64,000 nucleotides of DNA from CAWJAP01 sp963834365 (GCA_963834365.1 CAWIBS010000037.1:62001-126000); one strand, 5' to 3'. Shown: positions 1 to 10,263, counted from the first letter of the stretch. Made by a program: numbers and translations. Notes: generated by a model from the sequence alone, not told the origin.

Positions 1-702
1 TCCATCGGCGGGACGATTCACCGCAACTACGACCTGCTGGTGCAGCACGAGCTCAAGATCGCGGGCGAGGTCGAGCTGCCGGTGCATCACAGCCTCGTCG
101 CCCTGCCCGGCACCACGATCGATCAGCTCCGGCAGGTCTATTCGCATCCGCAGGCCCTCGCTCAGTGCGACCGGTTCCTGCGGTCCCTTCGGGGCGTCGA
201 GGTGGTGGCCACCTACGACACGGCGGGCAGCGCCAAATTGATTCAAGGAACGGCAACTCGCGACGGCCGCGGCCATCGCCTCGGAGCGCGCCGCCGAAGT
301 CTTCGGTCTGAGCGTGCTGAAGGTCGGGATCCAGGACTACGCCGACAACGTGACGCGGTTTCTCGTCGTCACGCGCGAACCCGCGGTCGCGGGAATCCAG
401 GGCGCGCGGCCGCTCGACAAGACGACGGTGGTCTTCACGCTGCCGAACACGCCGGGCGCGTTGTTTCGCGCGCTGAGCGTCTTCGCGCTGCGCGACATCG
501 ACATCACCAAGGTGGAATCGCGGCCGATTCCCGGACGCCCGTGGGAGTACATGTTCTATCTCGACATTGCGGCCGGTCATCATGAAGCGCGCTGCAGCCG
601 GGCGCTCATGCATCTGGCGGAGTTCGCGCCGGCGGTGAAGACGCTCGGGTCGTACCCGGGCGCGATGTCGCGGCCAGCGGCGGCGCTCGCCGGAGGTGCC
701 GC

Positions 703-706
<4 letters not shown>
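1..706 (+). CDS. pheA: Prephenate dehydratase, 5' end outside window, one frameshift
   Basis: Converts prephenate to phenylpyruvate in phenylalanine synthesis. The frame open from base 1 holds the middle of the catalytic PDT domain (SIGGTIHRNYDLL, then HHSLVALPG and YDTAGSAK). A second frame carries the end of that domain and the regulatory ACT domain, recognisable by the PGALFRAL and ESRP motifs that bind phenylalanine. The two halves join if one A is removed from the caagg at about 244-248, giving LIQERQLATAAAIAS. The start lies upstream of the window. The TGA stop (704-706) overlaps the GTG start of ilvD, so the genes are probably translationally coupled and form an operon with the ilv genes. 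Identity is clear; the frameshift is probably a sequence error. Confidence 0.
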
Positions 707-2379
<1,673 letters not shown>

Positions 2380-2384
2380 CAGAT

Positions 2385-2512
2385 GGTCTTTGGTCTAGGT
2401 CTTCGGTCTTTGGTCATGGTCGCCGGCAGCGGCCGACGTCAACGGGGTCGCGGCACGACCATCGTCTGGACTAGAGACCAGAGACCAACGACCGAAGACC
2501 AACGAGCAACAA
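2385..2512. repeat. Inverted pair of heptanucleotide arrays, ilvD-ilvB spacer
   Basis: Left arm 2385-2421 is a run of ggtcttt-type 7-mers (ggtcttt, ggtctag, gtcttcg, gtctttg). Right arm 2473-2512 is the reverse-complement type (agaccag, agaccaa, cgaccga, agaccaa). The arms could pair into a long imperfect stem enclosing about 50 bases. The array starts five bases after the ilvD stop and ends four bases before the ilvB start, leaving no room for a conventional Shine-Dalgarno site. Confidence 0.
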
Positions 2513-2516
2513 CATC

Positions 2517-4223
2517 ATGAAAAAGACCGGCGCTCAGATTCTGTGGGATTCGCTGGTGCGCGAAGGGGTGACCTGCCTCTTCGGGTATCCGGGCGGCGCG
2601 ATCCTGCCGGCGTACGACGCGATGCTCGACTTCCCGCTGCGTCACATCCTGGTCCGGCACGAACAGGGCGCGACGCACATGGCCGACGGCTACGCGCGCG
2701 CGAGCGGCGGGGTCGGCGTCGCCGTCGCGACCTCGGGCCCTGGCGCGACCAACATGGTCACCGGCATCGCCACCGCGATGATGGACTCGGTGCCGATCGT
2801 CTGCATCACCGGGCAGGTGGGCAGCAAGCTGATTGGATCGGATGCCTTCCAGGAAACCGACATCACCGGCATCACGCTGCCGATCACCAAGCACAACTAC
2901 CTCGTGACCCGGGCCGACGAGGTCGCGCGCGTCGTTCGCGAGGCCTTCTACGTGGCGCGCTCGGGACGTCCGGGGCCGGTCCTCATCGACATCACCAAGG
3001 ACGCGCAGCAGAGCTCGTGCGAGTTCGAATGGCCCGACGCACCCAAGCTGCGCGGCTACCGCCCCGCGCATCGACCGGTCGCGCGGGAGGTCCAGCACGG
3101 CCTCGACCTGATCCACTCGGCCAAGCGTCCGCTGATTCTCGCCGGCCACGGCATCCTCATTTCCGGGGCCATGGACGTCGTCCGCCGGTTCGCCGAACGC
3201 ACGCAGATCCCGGTCGCGACGACGCTGCTCGGAATCGGGGGCTTCCCCGCCAGTCATCCGCTCAATCTGGGGATGATGGGCATGCACGGCGAGGCGTGGG
3301 TGAACACCGCCATCCAGGAAGCCGACCTGCTGCTCGCCTTCGGCATGCGCTTCGACGACCGCGTCACGGGCAATCTGAAGACCTATGCCCTGACGGCGAA
3401 GAAGATCCACATCGACATCGATCCGGCCGAGATCAACAAGAACGTCAGGGCAGACGTCGCCCTGGTCGGGGACCTGCGCGAGACCCTCGAGAGCCTCCTG
3501 CCCCGGATCGACGCCTGCGATCGGTCCGACTGGATCGGCTACATCGACGGGTTGAAGGGCGACGCGGCCGTGCGCGACATCCAGAACCTGCCCGACAACG
3601 GGCACCTCTATGCCGCGCACGTGATCAACGACATCTGGCGCACGACCGAGGGCAAGGCCATCGTCGTCACCGACGTCGGTCAGCACCAGATGTGGGAGGC
3701 GCAGTACTACAAGCACGACGACGCGCGCACGCTCATCACCTCCGGCGGTCTCGGGACGATGGGGTTTGCCCTCCCGGCCGCCATCGGCGCCAAGGTGGCG
3801 AGGCCCGACGCCGAAGTCTGGGTGGTGGTCGGCGACGGCGGCTTCCAGATGACCATGTGCGAGCTGGCGACGATCGCGCAGGAGAACATCGACATCAACA
3901 TCGCCATCATCAACAACGGCTACCTCGGCATGGTCCGGCAGTGGCAGGAATTCTTCTACGAGCGCCGCTATGCCGCCACGCCGCTGGTCAACCCCGACTT
4001 CGTGAAGCTGGCAGAGGCGTTCGGCCTGAAGGCGATGCGGGTCTCGTCGCGCAGCGAGGTCGTGTCGAGCGTGGAGGCGGCGCGCCAGCATGCCGGCACG
4101 GCCCTCATCGACTTCCGGGTCGAGCAGGAGGACTCGGTGTTCCCGATGGTGCCTGCCGGCAACGACCTGCACAACATGATTCGGCGTCCGAGCGCGATCG
4201 TCGAGACGGGAGCAGACGCATGA
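2517..4223 (+). CDS. ilvB: Acetolactate synthase, large (catalytic) subunit
   Basis: Thiamine-diphosphate and FAD-dependent enzyme that condenses pyruvate with pyruvate or 2-oxobutyrate, the first common step of branched-chain amino-acid synthesis. The 568 residues contain the three family domains: the N-terminal PYR domain with the catalytic Glu in VRHEQGATHMADGYAR, the central FAD domain, and the C-terminal PP domain with the metal-ThDP motif GDGGFQMTMCELAT through NNGYLGMVRQWQ. It ends in an ATGA overlap with ilvN, the regulatory subunit. No Shine-Dalgarno sequence is seen; the region before ATG is repeat array. Confidence 0.
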   Translation: MKKTGAQILWDSLVREGVTCLFGYPGGAILPAYDAMLDFPLRHILVRHEQGATHMADGYARASGGVGVAVATSGPGATNMVTGIATAMMDSVPIVCITGQVGSKLIGSDAFQETDITGITLPITKHNYLVTRADEVARVVREAFYVARSGRPGPVLIDITKDAQQSSCEFEWPDAPKLRGYRPAHRPVAREVQHGLDLIHSAKRPLILAGHGILISGAMDVVRRFAERTQIPVATTLLGIGGFPASHPLNLGMMGMHGEAWVNTAIQEADLLLAFGMRFDDRVTGNLKTYALTAKKIHIDIDPAEINKNVRADVALVGDLRETLESLLPRIDACDRSDWIGYIDGLKGDAAVRDIQNLPDNGHLYAAHVINDIWRTTEGKAIVVTDVGQHQMWEAQYYKHDDARTLITSGGLGTMGFALPAAIGAKVARPDAEVWVVVGDGGFQMTMCELATIAQENIDINIAIINNGYLGMVRQWQEFFYERRYAATPLVNPDFVKLAEAFGLKAMRVSSRSEVVSSVEAARQHAGTALIDFRVEQEDSVFPMVPAGNDLHNMIRRPSAIVETGADA

Positions 4224-4771
4224 ACACCTTCGTCGTCCGCGTGGAGAACGTGCCGGGCGTGCTGACCCGGGTGGCCTCGCTGATCCGGCGGCGCGGCTTC
4301 AACATCGAGTCGCTGACGGTCGGCCACACCGAAACCGACGGCGTCTCACGCATGACGATCGTCGTCGACACCGACGAGCTCGGCGCGCGGCGGGTCGAGT
4401 CGAATCTCTACAAGCTGATCAACGTCCTGCGCGTCGACAACATCACCGCGCAGCCGTCGGTGACGCGCGACCTCGCGCTCGTCAAGGTCACCGCCACGCG
4501 CGAGACGCGCATCGAGATCATGCAGCTCGCCGAGGCCTACCGGGCGCGGATCGTGGACGTCGCGCCAAACTCGCTCATCGTCGAGGTGACGGGCAACGAG
4601 GACAAGGTGGGCAGCCTGGTGGAGGTGCTGCGCCCCTACGGCGTCCTCGAGCTCGCACGCACCGGCCGCGTCACGATGACGCGTGGCGCGATCACCGAAC
4701 CCGCGATCCACCAGACCTTCGAGGACGTGGACGCGACCGCCGAGGACGTCGCGGTGTCGTATTCCGTCTGA
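4220..4771 (+). CDS. ilvN: Acetolactate synthase, small (regulatory) subunit
   Basis: Binds the large subunit and confers valine feedback inhibition. The 183-residue protein has an N-terminal ACT domain (VENVPGVLTRVASLIRRRG, FNIESLTVG), a second ACT-like half (LALVKV) and the small-subunit C-terminal domain ending near RTGRVTMTRG. A further 25 or so acidic residues extend the usual end. The ATG lies inside the ilvB stop (ATGA), which fixes the start. The stop is followed after three bases by a heptamer array. Confidence 0.
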   Translation: MNTFVVRVENVPGVLTRVASLIRRRGFNIESLTVGHTETDGVSRMTIVVDTDELGARRVESNLYKLINVLRVDNITAQPSVTRDLALVKVTATRETRIEIMQLAEAYRARIVDVAPNSLIVEVTGNEDKVGSLVEVLRPYGVLELARTGRVTMTRGAITEPAIHQTFEDVDATAEDVAVSYSV

Positions 4772-4774
4772 CGC

Positions 4775-4888
4775 TTGAGGGCTACAGGCTACGGACTGCG
4801 GGCTATCGGAAGATCGCCTGCAGTCCACCAGCCGGCCCGGAGCCCCTCGATGCCCGTAGTCCGTAGTCCGAAGTCCGTAGTCCCGATT
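4775..4888. repeat. Inverted pair of heptanucleotide arrays, ilvN-ilvC spacer
   Basis: Left arm about 4775-4810 reads as gggctac, aggctac, ggactgc, gggctat. Right arm about 4851-4885 is a regular tandem of gtagtcc (gtagtcc, gtagtcc, gaagtcc, gtagtcc). The arms are roughly reverse complements. It sits immediately after ilvN and 25 bases before ilvC, so it could act as a partial terminator or an RNA processing structure within the operon; that role is inference. Confidence 0.
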
Positions 4889-4913
4889 ACATTCACCGAC
4901 CACACAAACTAAT

Positions 4914-5966
4914 ATGGCCAACATCTTCTACGACACAGACGCCGACCTGTCGCTCATCAAGGGTAAGAAGGTCGCCATCGTCGGCTACGGATCCCAGGGA
5001 CATGCTCACGCCCTGAATCTCAGAGACAGCGGCGTGACCGTCAAGGTCGGCGTCCGCGCCGGCAGTCCCGCGAAGGCGAAGGCCGAAGCCTCGGGCATCG
5101 AGGCCGTGCCGTCTGCCGAGGCGGCCGCATGGGCCGACGTCATCATGGTGCTGGCGCCCGACACGGCGCAGCCGGCGCTCTACGCGAAGGACATCGCGCC
5201 GCACCTGAGCAAGGGCAAGATGCTGATGTTCGCGCACGGCTTCAACATCCGCTACGGGACGATTCAGCCGCCGGCGGACGTGGACGTCACGATGATCGCG
5301 CCGAAATCACCCGGCCATCGCGTGCGTGAAGTGTTCGAAGAGGGCGGCGGCGTCCCGGCCCTGCTCGCCGTGCACCAGGACGCGACCGGCCAGGCCCGCG
5401 CGCTGGCGCTGTCGTACGCCAAGGCGCTGGGCGTGGCCCGCGCCGGCGTCCTCGAGACCACCTTCTCGGAGGAGACCGAGACCGACCTGTTCGGCGAGCA
5501 GGCCGTCCTCTGCGGCGGCGCGAGCGCGCTGGTCAAAGCCGGCTTCGAGACGCTCGTCGAGGCCGGCTATCAGCCCGAGATCGCCTACTTCGAGTGTCTG
5601 CACGAGCTGAAGCTGATCGTCGATCTGATGTATCGCGGCGGCTTGAACTACATGCGGTATTCGGTGAGCGACACCGCCGAGCACGGCGATTACACCGCCG
5701 GGCCGCGAATCGTCAACGAGCAGACGCGCGCCGAGATGCGGCGGATCCTCGCCGAGATCAAGGACGGGACCTACGCCCGCAACTGGATCAAGGAGAACGA
5801 GGACGGCCGTCCCAGGTTCAACGCGACTCGCAAGGCCGAGCAGACGCAGCTTCTCGAGGACGTCGGCGCCCGGCTGCGCGCCATGATGCCGTTCCTCAAT
5901 CCCGTGACCCACAAGCCCGAGGACCTGAACACCGCGGCCGCGGCGGCGACCGCCACGAAGGCCTGA
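4914..5966 (+). CDS. ilvC: Ketol-acid reductoisomerase
   Basis: NAD(P)H and Mg-dependent enzyme converting acetolactate to dihydroxy-isovalerate. The 350-residue length is that of class I enzymes. The Rossmann motif is VGYGSQGHAHALNL (residues 24-37); the substrate and Mg site is in the knotted C-terminal domain (ETDLFGEQAVLCGG, then YFECLHELKLIVDLMY). Arg and Ser residues in the cofactor loop (VRAGSPAKAKA) suggest NADPH preference. The enzyme completes the ilvD-ilvB-ilvN-ilvC set; the leu genes and ilvE are not in this window. Confidence 0.
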   Translation: MANIFYDTDADLSLIKGKKVAIVGYGSQGHAHALNLRDSGVTVKVGVRAGSPAKAKAEASGIEAVPSAEAAAWADVIMVLAPDTAQPALYAKDIAPHLSKGKMLMFAHGFNIRYGTIQPPADVDVTMIAPKSPGHRVREVFEEGGGVPALLAVHQDATGQARALALSYAKALGVARAGVLETTFSEETETDLFGEQAVLCGGASALVKAGFETLVEAGYQPEIAYFECLHELKLIVDLMYRGGLNYMRYSVSDTAEHGDYTAGPRIVNEQTRAEMRRILAEIKDGTYARNWIKENEDGRPRFNATRKAEQTQLLEDVGARLRAMMPFLNPVTHKPEDLNTAAAAATATKA

Positions 5967-6061
5967 CGGATCGGGAGCGCCGCTTCGCACGCGCCCGTCG
6001 CCAACGGCCCGGTGTCCCGGCCTGGAGATGAGGGGCGCGTTGCGCGGTCGGCGCGCTGACG

Positions 6062-6090
6062 GGTCGCGATTGACGAACCGCGTCGCGACC
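6062..6090. promoter_or_regulatory. Perfect 8-bp inverted repeat upstream of SnoaL-like gene
   Basis: GGTCGCGA (6062-6069) and TCGCGACC (6083-6090) are separated by 13 bases. It lies between ilvC and the next gene, about 47 bases before the GTG start. It could be an operator or a weak terminator stem for ilvC; there is no T-run after it. Only the symmetry is observed. Confidence 0.
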
Positions 6091-6136
6091 AGCCAGAATC
6101 GCTGCTCCCCCTTCCACCTGCGGCCGAGGAGGTCCC

Positions 6137-6532
6137 GTGTCCAGCACAGCTCCCGCGCTCTCCGAGATCGGTCTCGCGAATCAGCAGTTCATGGCGGCAT
6201 TCAAGCGCGGCGACGCCGCGGCCGTGGCCGCCTGCTACTCCGCCGATGCCAGGCTCCTGCCGCCGAATTCACCGCCGGTCACCACGACCGATGGCATTCG
6301 CGCCTTCTGGCAGGCCGTCATCCAGACGGGGATCAAAGAGGCGACGCTGGAAACGGTCGAAGTCGAGAAGACGGGCGAAGCCGGTGCCGTCGAGGAAGGG
6401 CGATACACGTTGCTCGGGGCCACGGGCGATGTGCTCGACACCGGCAAATACGTCGTCATCTGGCAGAAGGACGGCGGCGCCTGGAAGCTGCACCGCGACA
6501 TCTGGAACAGCAGCCGACCGGCAGCGACATAG
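6137..6532 (+). CDS. SnoaL-like / DUF4440-type small protein
   Basis: A 131-residue protein of the NTF2-like cone fold, the superfamily of SnoaL cyclases, ketosteroid isomerases and DUF4440 proteins. Visible hallmarks are the N-terminal helix ANQQFMAAFKRGDAAAVAACY, the following SADARLLPPNSP strand, GIRAFWQAVI, and the end strand VVIWQKDGGAWKLHRDIWN. No signal peptide is seen, so it is probably cytoplasmic. The GTG start at 6137 follows a good purine-rich ribosome site (gaggagg, 6126-6132). The ligand or reaction cannot be predicted. Confidence 0.
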   Translation: MSSTAPALSEIGLANQQFMAAFKRGDAAAVAACYSADARLLPPNSPPVTTTDGIRAFWQAVIQTGIKEATLETVEVEKTGEAGAVEEGRYTLLGATGDVLDTGKYVVIWQKDGGAWKLHRDIWNSSRPAAT

Positions 6533-6551
6533 CAAGCGCCAGCTCTGGACC

Positions 6552-6646
6552 GCAGCCGGCGAGCTGCCAGCCGGCCCGTCCAGGGGGCCGGCTGAATCGC
6601 GGCGAGCCTCACGGCTGCGCGCGACGGCGGCTGAGGGCCACCGTCG
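6552..6646 (+). repeat. Palindromic element, family P1 (single copy upstream of galT)
   Basis: Two consecutive hairpins. The first runs from gcagccggcgagctgcc to the complementary gagcctcacggctgc around the core ccggcccgtccagggggccgg. The second is gcgacggcgg, loop ctgagg, gccaccgtcgc. The design and the ctgagg loop are shared with copies at 7781-7872 (opposite strand), 7934-8454 and 44124-44220. Confidence 0.
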
Positions 6647-6745
6647 CTGGACCGGAACTGATCGGACGCAGGAGTCCGAACGCCCCGGGCATCGACAAAG
6701 GCGCGGCCGTCACTGCCCGGCGGCCACGCGCTTCCCTTCCCCGCG

Positions 6746-7780
6746 ATGACACTCCTCGATCGACCGCACCGGCGCTTCAACCCGCTGCTGCGGGAGTGGG
6801 TCCTCGTGTCGCCGCATCGGACCGATCGCCCGTGGCAGGGCCGGATCGAGCGGACGGTCGAGGCCAGGCCGCCGCGGTTCGACCCGACCTGCTATCTCTG
6901 CCCCGGGAACACGCGGGCCGGCGGCGCCTGGAACCCGGCGTACGCGTCCACCTTCGTGTTCGACAACGACTTCGCAGCGCTGCGCGCCGACACGCCACCC
7001 GGCCGTGCCGACGAGGCCGGGCTGCTGGTCATCGAGCATGAATCCGGCGTCTGTCGTGTCGTCTGTTTCTCGCCGCGCCACGACCTGACGCTCGCGACGA
7101 TGCCACCCGCCGGGGTGACGCACATCGTCGAGACCTGGGTGGACGAGTACACGACCCTCGGCCGTCGACCGGACATCGGCTACGTCCAGATTTTCGAGAA
7201 CCGGGGGGACCTGATGGGGGCGAGCAACCCCCACCCGCACGGACAAATCTGGGCGACGCGCACCGTCCCCGACCTCCCCGCGCGCGAGCACGCGTCGTTC
7301 ATCGCATATCGCGAGGCGAAGGGCCGATGTCTACTCTGCGACTATCTGGCGCTCGAACGTGAGCGCGGAGAGCGCACGGTCTGTGAGAACGACGCCTTCA
7401 CCGCCGTCGTGCCCTTCTGGGCGGTGTGGCCCTTCGAGCTGCTCGTCGTCAGCCGCCGCCACGTCTCGGCGATCGATCAGATCACCGACGCCGAACGCAA
7501 CGCGCTCGCCGACATCCTGCGGCGCGTGACCGCGCGATACGACAACCTGTTCGAGACTTCATTTCCGTACTCGATGGGCGTTCACCAGCAGCCCACCGAC
7601 GGCCGCGCGCACGACGAGTGGCACCTGCACCTGCATTTCTTCCCGCCGCTCCTGCGCTCGGCGACGGTTCGCAAGTTCATGGTGGGCTTCGAACTCCTCG
7701 GGATGCCTCAGCGGGACATCACTCCCGAGCGTGCGGCGGCGCGCCTCCGCGAGTTGAGCGAGCGACACTATTTGGTTTAG
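6746..7780 (+). CDS. galT: Galactose-1-phosphate uridylyltransferase
   Basis: Transfers UMP between UDP-glucose and galactose-1-phosphate in the Leloir pathway. The 344 residues match the family length. The N-terminal zinc site is represented by CYLCPGN (about residue 50) and the second half by CLLCDYL; the nucleophilic histidine is in NPHPHGQIW (HPH motif, about residues 158-166). The end of the second HIT-like domain has HLHLHFFPPLLRS. No galK or galE is adjacent. The gene is flanked by inverted copies of palindrome family P1, and its TAG stop directly abuts the downstream hairpin. Confidence 0.
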   Translation: MTLLDRPHRRFNPLLREWVLVSPHRTDRPWQGRIERTVEARPPRFDPTCYLCPGNTRAGGAWNPAYASTFVFDNDFAALRADTPPGRADEAGLLVIEHESGVCRVVCFSPRHDLTLATMPPAGVTHIVETWVDEYTTLGRRPDIGYVQIFENRGDLMGASNPHPHGQIWATRTVPDLPAREHASFIAYREAKGRCLLCDYLALERERGERTVCENDAFTAVVPFWAVWPFELLVVSRRHVSAIDQITDAERNALADILRRVTARYDNLFETSFPYSMGVHQQPTDGRAHDEWHLHLHFFPPLLRSATVRKFMVGFELLGMPQRDITPERAAARLRELSERHYLV

Positions 7781-7872
7781 CGACGGCGGCCTCAGCCGCC
7801 GTCGCGCGCAGCCTTGAGGCGCGCCGCTATTCAGCCGGCCCTGGGCGGGCCGGCTGGCAGCGCGCCGGCTGC
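7781..7872 (-). repeat. Palindromic element, family P1, inverted copy after galT
   Basis: On the minus strand this reads gcagccggcgcgctgcc, ccggcccgcccagggccgg core, complementary arm, then gcgacggcgg-ctgagg-ccgccgtcgc. It is closest to the copy at 6552-6646, so galT is bracketed by the two in opposite orientation. It starts on the base after the galT stop and could serve as a transcription-attenuating or RNA-stabilising hairpin. Confidence 0.
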
Positions 7873-7933
7873 GGTCTGGGGCGACGTCGGCAGTTCGGAG
7901 CGAGAGCCGAACTGTAGCCAGCCCGTTCCTTTC

Positions 7934-8454
7934 GCAGCCCTCCGCGCTGCCGGCTGGCCCGCCCAGGGCCAGCCGGATAGCAGCGCGGATCGAAGGGCTG
8001 CCGCGCCCGCCGCTGAGGGCGGCGGGCGCCAGCGAAGTCGCAGCCCTCCGCGCTGCCGGCTGGCCCGCCCAGGGCCAGCCGGATAGCAGCGCGGATCGAA
8101 GGGCTGCCGCGCCCGCCGTTGAGGGCGACGGGCGCCAATCAAGCCGGCTGGCAGCTCGCCGGCTGCGGGGGCATGCCCGATCGCTGGGACCGCCGGAATC
8201 AGCTGAGCGGTTCGACGAGACCCGACTGCCGCTGACCCGTCGCCAGCGATCGCAGCCCGCCGCGCTGCCGGCGGCCCGCCCAGGGCCGCCGGATAGCAGC
8301 GCGGATCGAAGGGCTGCCGCGCCGGCCGCTGAGGGCGGCGGGCGCCAGCGAAGTCGCAGCCCTCCGCGCTGCCGGCTGGCCCGCCCAGGGCCAGCCGAAT
8401 AGCAGCGCGGATCAAGGGCTGCCGCGCCCGCCGTTGAGGACGGCGGGCGCCAGC
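7934..8454 (+). repeat. Cluster of palindromic family P1: four full units and one partial
   Basis: Full units of about 100-105 bp lie at 7934-8039, 8040-8136, 8252-8355 and 8356-8454; a truncated inverted piece is at about 8143-8168. Each unit has hairpin 1 (gcagccctccgcgctgcc arm, ccggctggcc gccca ggccagccgg core, gcagcgcgg...agggctgc arm) and hairpin 2 (gcgcccgccg ctgagg gcggcgggcgcc). The unit at 8252 has ccggcggcc paired with ggccgccgg in the core, a compensated change. The spacer 8169-8251 shows no recognisable gene. The whole galT-glnK gap (674 bp) is made of this material. Confidence 0.
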
Positions 8455-8817
8455 TCAGGCAGAGGCGACGGTGACCGGTGTCACCGCGGCCTGATCTTCC
8501 TCGCCGGTCCGAATCCGATAGATCTTCTCCACCGGGAGGACGAAGATCTTGCCGTCACCGACCTGCCCCGTTCGGGCGCCGCGCAGGAGCGCTTTGACCG
8601 TGGGATCGACGAAGTGGTCGGAGACGCCGATTTCCAGGCGCACCTTCTCCGACAGCGCCATCTTGACCGTCGTCCCCCGATAGGTCTCGACCTGCTCCAT
8701 CTCGCCGCCGTGCCCGCGGACTTCGCTGATCGTCAGGCCCTGGATCTCGGCCTTGAACAGCTCGACGAGGACGTCGTTCAGCTTCTCCTGGCGAATGACC
8801 GCAACGACGAGCTTCAT
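8455..8817 (-). CDS. glnK: PII nitrogen-regulatory protein, T-loop lacking the uridylylation tyrosine
   Basis: Trimeric PII signal protein that senses 2-oxoglutarate and ATP/ADP and regulates the ammonium channel. The chosen ATG (8817) gives 120 residues, slightly longer than the usual 112. Conserved parts are the N-terminal strand MKLVVAVIRQEKLNDV, the T-loop region (GHGGEMEQVETYRGTTVKM), and GDGKIFVLPVEKIYRIRTGE. Counting from the YRG motif, the position of the uridylylated Tyr51 of E. coli GlnB/GlnK is valine (YRGTTV instead of YRGAEY). The amt stop overlaps the glnK start (ATGA), so the pair is co-translated, with amt first, the reverse of the usual glnK-amtB order. Confidence 0.
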   Translation of the reverse strand: MKLVVAVIRQEKLNDVLVELFKAEIQGLTISEVRGHGGEMEQVETYRGTTVKMALSEKVRLEIGVSDHFVDPTVKALLRGARTGQVGDGKIFVLPVEKIYRIRTGEEDQAAVTPVTVASA

Positions 8818-10103
8818 GCGCGGCCTCCTTCTGCGCTGAGCCGCACCGCCGCCGCAATCGCCGGGGCTTCGAGCTCGGGCAGCACCAGGATCGCCCCCTC
8901 GCCACGCGTATACGCCTCTTCGCCGTGCTGCGTCACGTCGAGGCCGAGGCCCTCGTCGCCCGCCTGGGCGCGCAACGGCAGCACGAGGCCAATCAGCTTC
9001 AGCAGGATGAAGGTCGCGACGGCGCCATAGAGAATGACCGCCCCAATCGTGATCGCCTGGATGACGACCTGATACGGGTTGCCGAACAGCGCGCCGTCGG
9101 CGACGTTGCTCCACGCCTTCTGCGAGAAGACGCCGGTGAGCAGCGCTCCCACCGTGCCGCCGACACCGTGCGCGGCCACCACATCGAGCGAGTCATCGAG
9201 CTTGGTCCGCGCCCGGGCCACGAGCGCGAAGTAGCTGGGGATGGCGGCGATGGCGCCGAGCGCGAGCGCGCTGACCGGGCTCACATGACCGGCGGCCGGC
9301 GTAATCGCCACGAGACCGACGACGATGGCCGTCGCGGCGCCTACCGCCGTGACCTTCTTGTTGCGGACCATGTCGATGATCGACCACACCGTCAGCGTCG
9401 CCGCCGGGGCGAACATCGTCGTGATGAAGGCCAGGGCGGCGGCCTTGTTCGCGCCGAGTGCGCTGCCGGCATTGAAGCCGAACCAGCCGAACCACAGCAG
9501 CCCGGCGCCGAGCAACGTGAACGGCACGTTGTGCGGCAGGATGGCCTGCCGGGCGTAGTCCTTGCGCGGCCCGATGACCGTCGCCGCGACGATCGCCGCC
9601 ACCGCCGCGTTCACGTGCACGACCGTGCCGCCGGCGAAGTCGAGCGCGCCCATCGTGAACAGCCAGCCGCCCGGCGCCCACACCCAGTGCGCAATCGGAC
9701 TGTAGACGAACAGCGCCCACAGCACGATGAAGGCGAGGTAGGCGCTGAAACGCATGCGCTCGACGATGGCGCCCGAGATGAGGGCGGCGGTGATGATGCA
9801 GAACGTGCCCTGGAAGCCCATGAAGAGAATGTGCGGAATCGTCCCGTTCTCCTCCAGGCCCACGTTCTGCAGGAAGAGACGCGAGAGACCGCCGAAGTAC
9901 GGGGTTCCGTCGGCAAAGGCAATCGAGTAGCCGGCCAGTGCCCAGGCCACGCCCACGAAGCCGAGCGCGACGAAGCTCATCATCATCGTGTTGAGCGCGT
10001 TCTTCGAACGCACCAACCCGCCGTAGAAGAACGCCAGCGCGGGCGTCATCAGGAGCACCAGCGCGGTTGCCATCAGCATCCACGCCACATCGGCCGGAAC
10101 CAT
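8814..10103 (-). CDS. amt: Ammonium transporter
   Basis: Trimeric inner-membrane channel for ammonium. The 429 residues contain the family signatures FFYGGLVRSKNALNTMM in the second helix, FGFNAGSA in the middle and both pore histidines (GTVVHVNAAVAAIVAA and AAHGVGGTVGALL). The protein starts with an out-to-in helix with no long signal peptide. The C-terminal tail (GLDVTQHGEEAYTRGEG) contains the GLD...HGEEAY element that is needed for gating and PII interaction. It is coupled to glnK by an ATGA overlap, implying the two products act together. Confidence 0.
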   Translation of the reverse strand: MVPADVAWMLMATALVLLMTPALAFFYGGLVRSKNALNTMMMSFVALGFVGVAWALAGYSIAFADGTPYFGGLSRLFLQNVGLEENGTIPHILFMGFQGTFCIITAALISGAIVERMRFSAYLAFIVLWALFVYSPIAHWVWAPGGWLFTMGALDFAGGTVVHVNAAVAAIVAATVIGPRKDYARQAILPHNVPFTLLGAGLLWFGWFGFNAGSALGANKAAALAFITTMFAPAATLTVWSIIDMVRNKKVTAVGAATAIVVGLVAITPAAGHVSPVSALALGAIAAIPSYFALVARARTKLDDSLDVVAAHGVGGTVGALLTGVFSQKAWSNVADGALFGNPYQVVIQAITIGAVILYGAVATFILLKLIGLVLPLRAQAGDEGLGLDVTQHGEEAYTRGEGAILVLPELEAPAIAAAVRLSAEGGRA

Positions 10104-10263
10104 CAGTCATCCTCCCGGGGCCCTGGCAGAGCCCCCATGCGGCTGGCTTCCCAGCGCGTCACCTTGCCCGAACGTTGCCCAGGAACCTGCAAGCGCGTCA
10201 ACGCTGCAAGAATGTAGCTCCGTCTCTGCTCGAAATGCAATCCAGAATTTGCAGATTGCCACC

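Noticed and set aside
7934..8454. Possible CRISPR array because of regularly spaced, palindromic repeats of about 100 bp
   Set aside because: The repeated part is the whole unit with nested hairpins, there are no unique spacers of constant size, and no cas gene is present.
10104..10260. Sigma-54 promoter for amt-glnK
   Set aside because: No match to the GG-N10-GC spacing on the minus strand; the nearest is GG-N10-GA.
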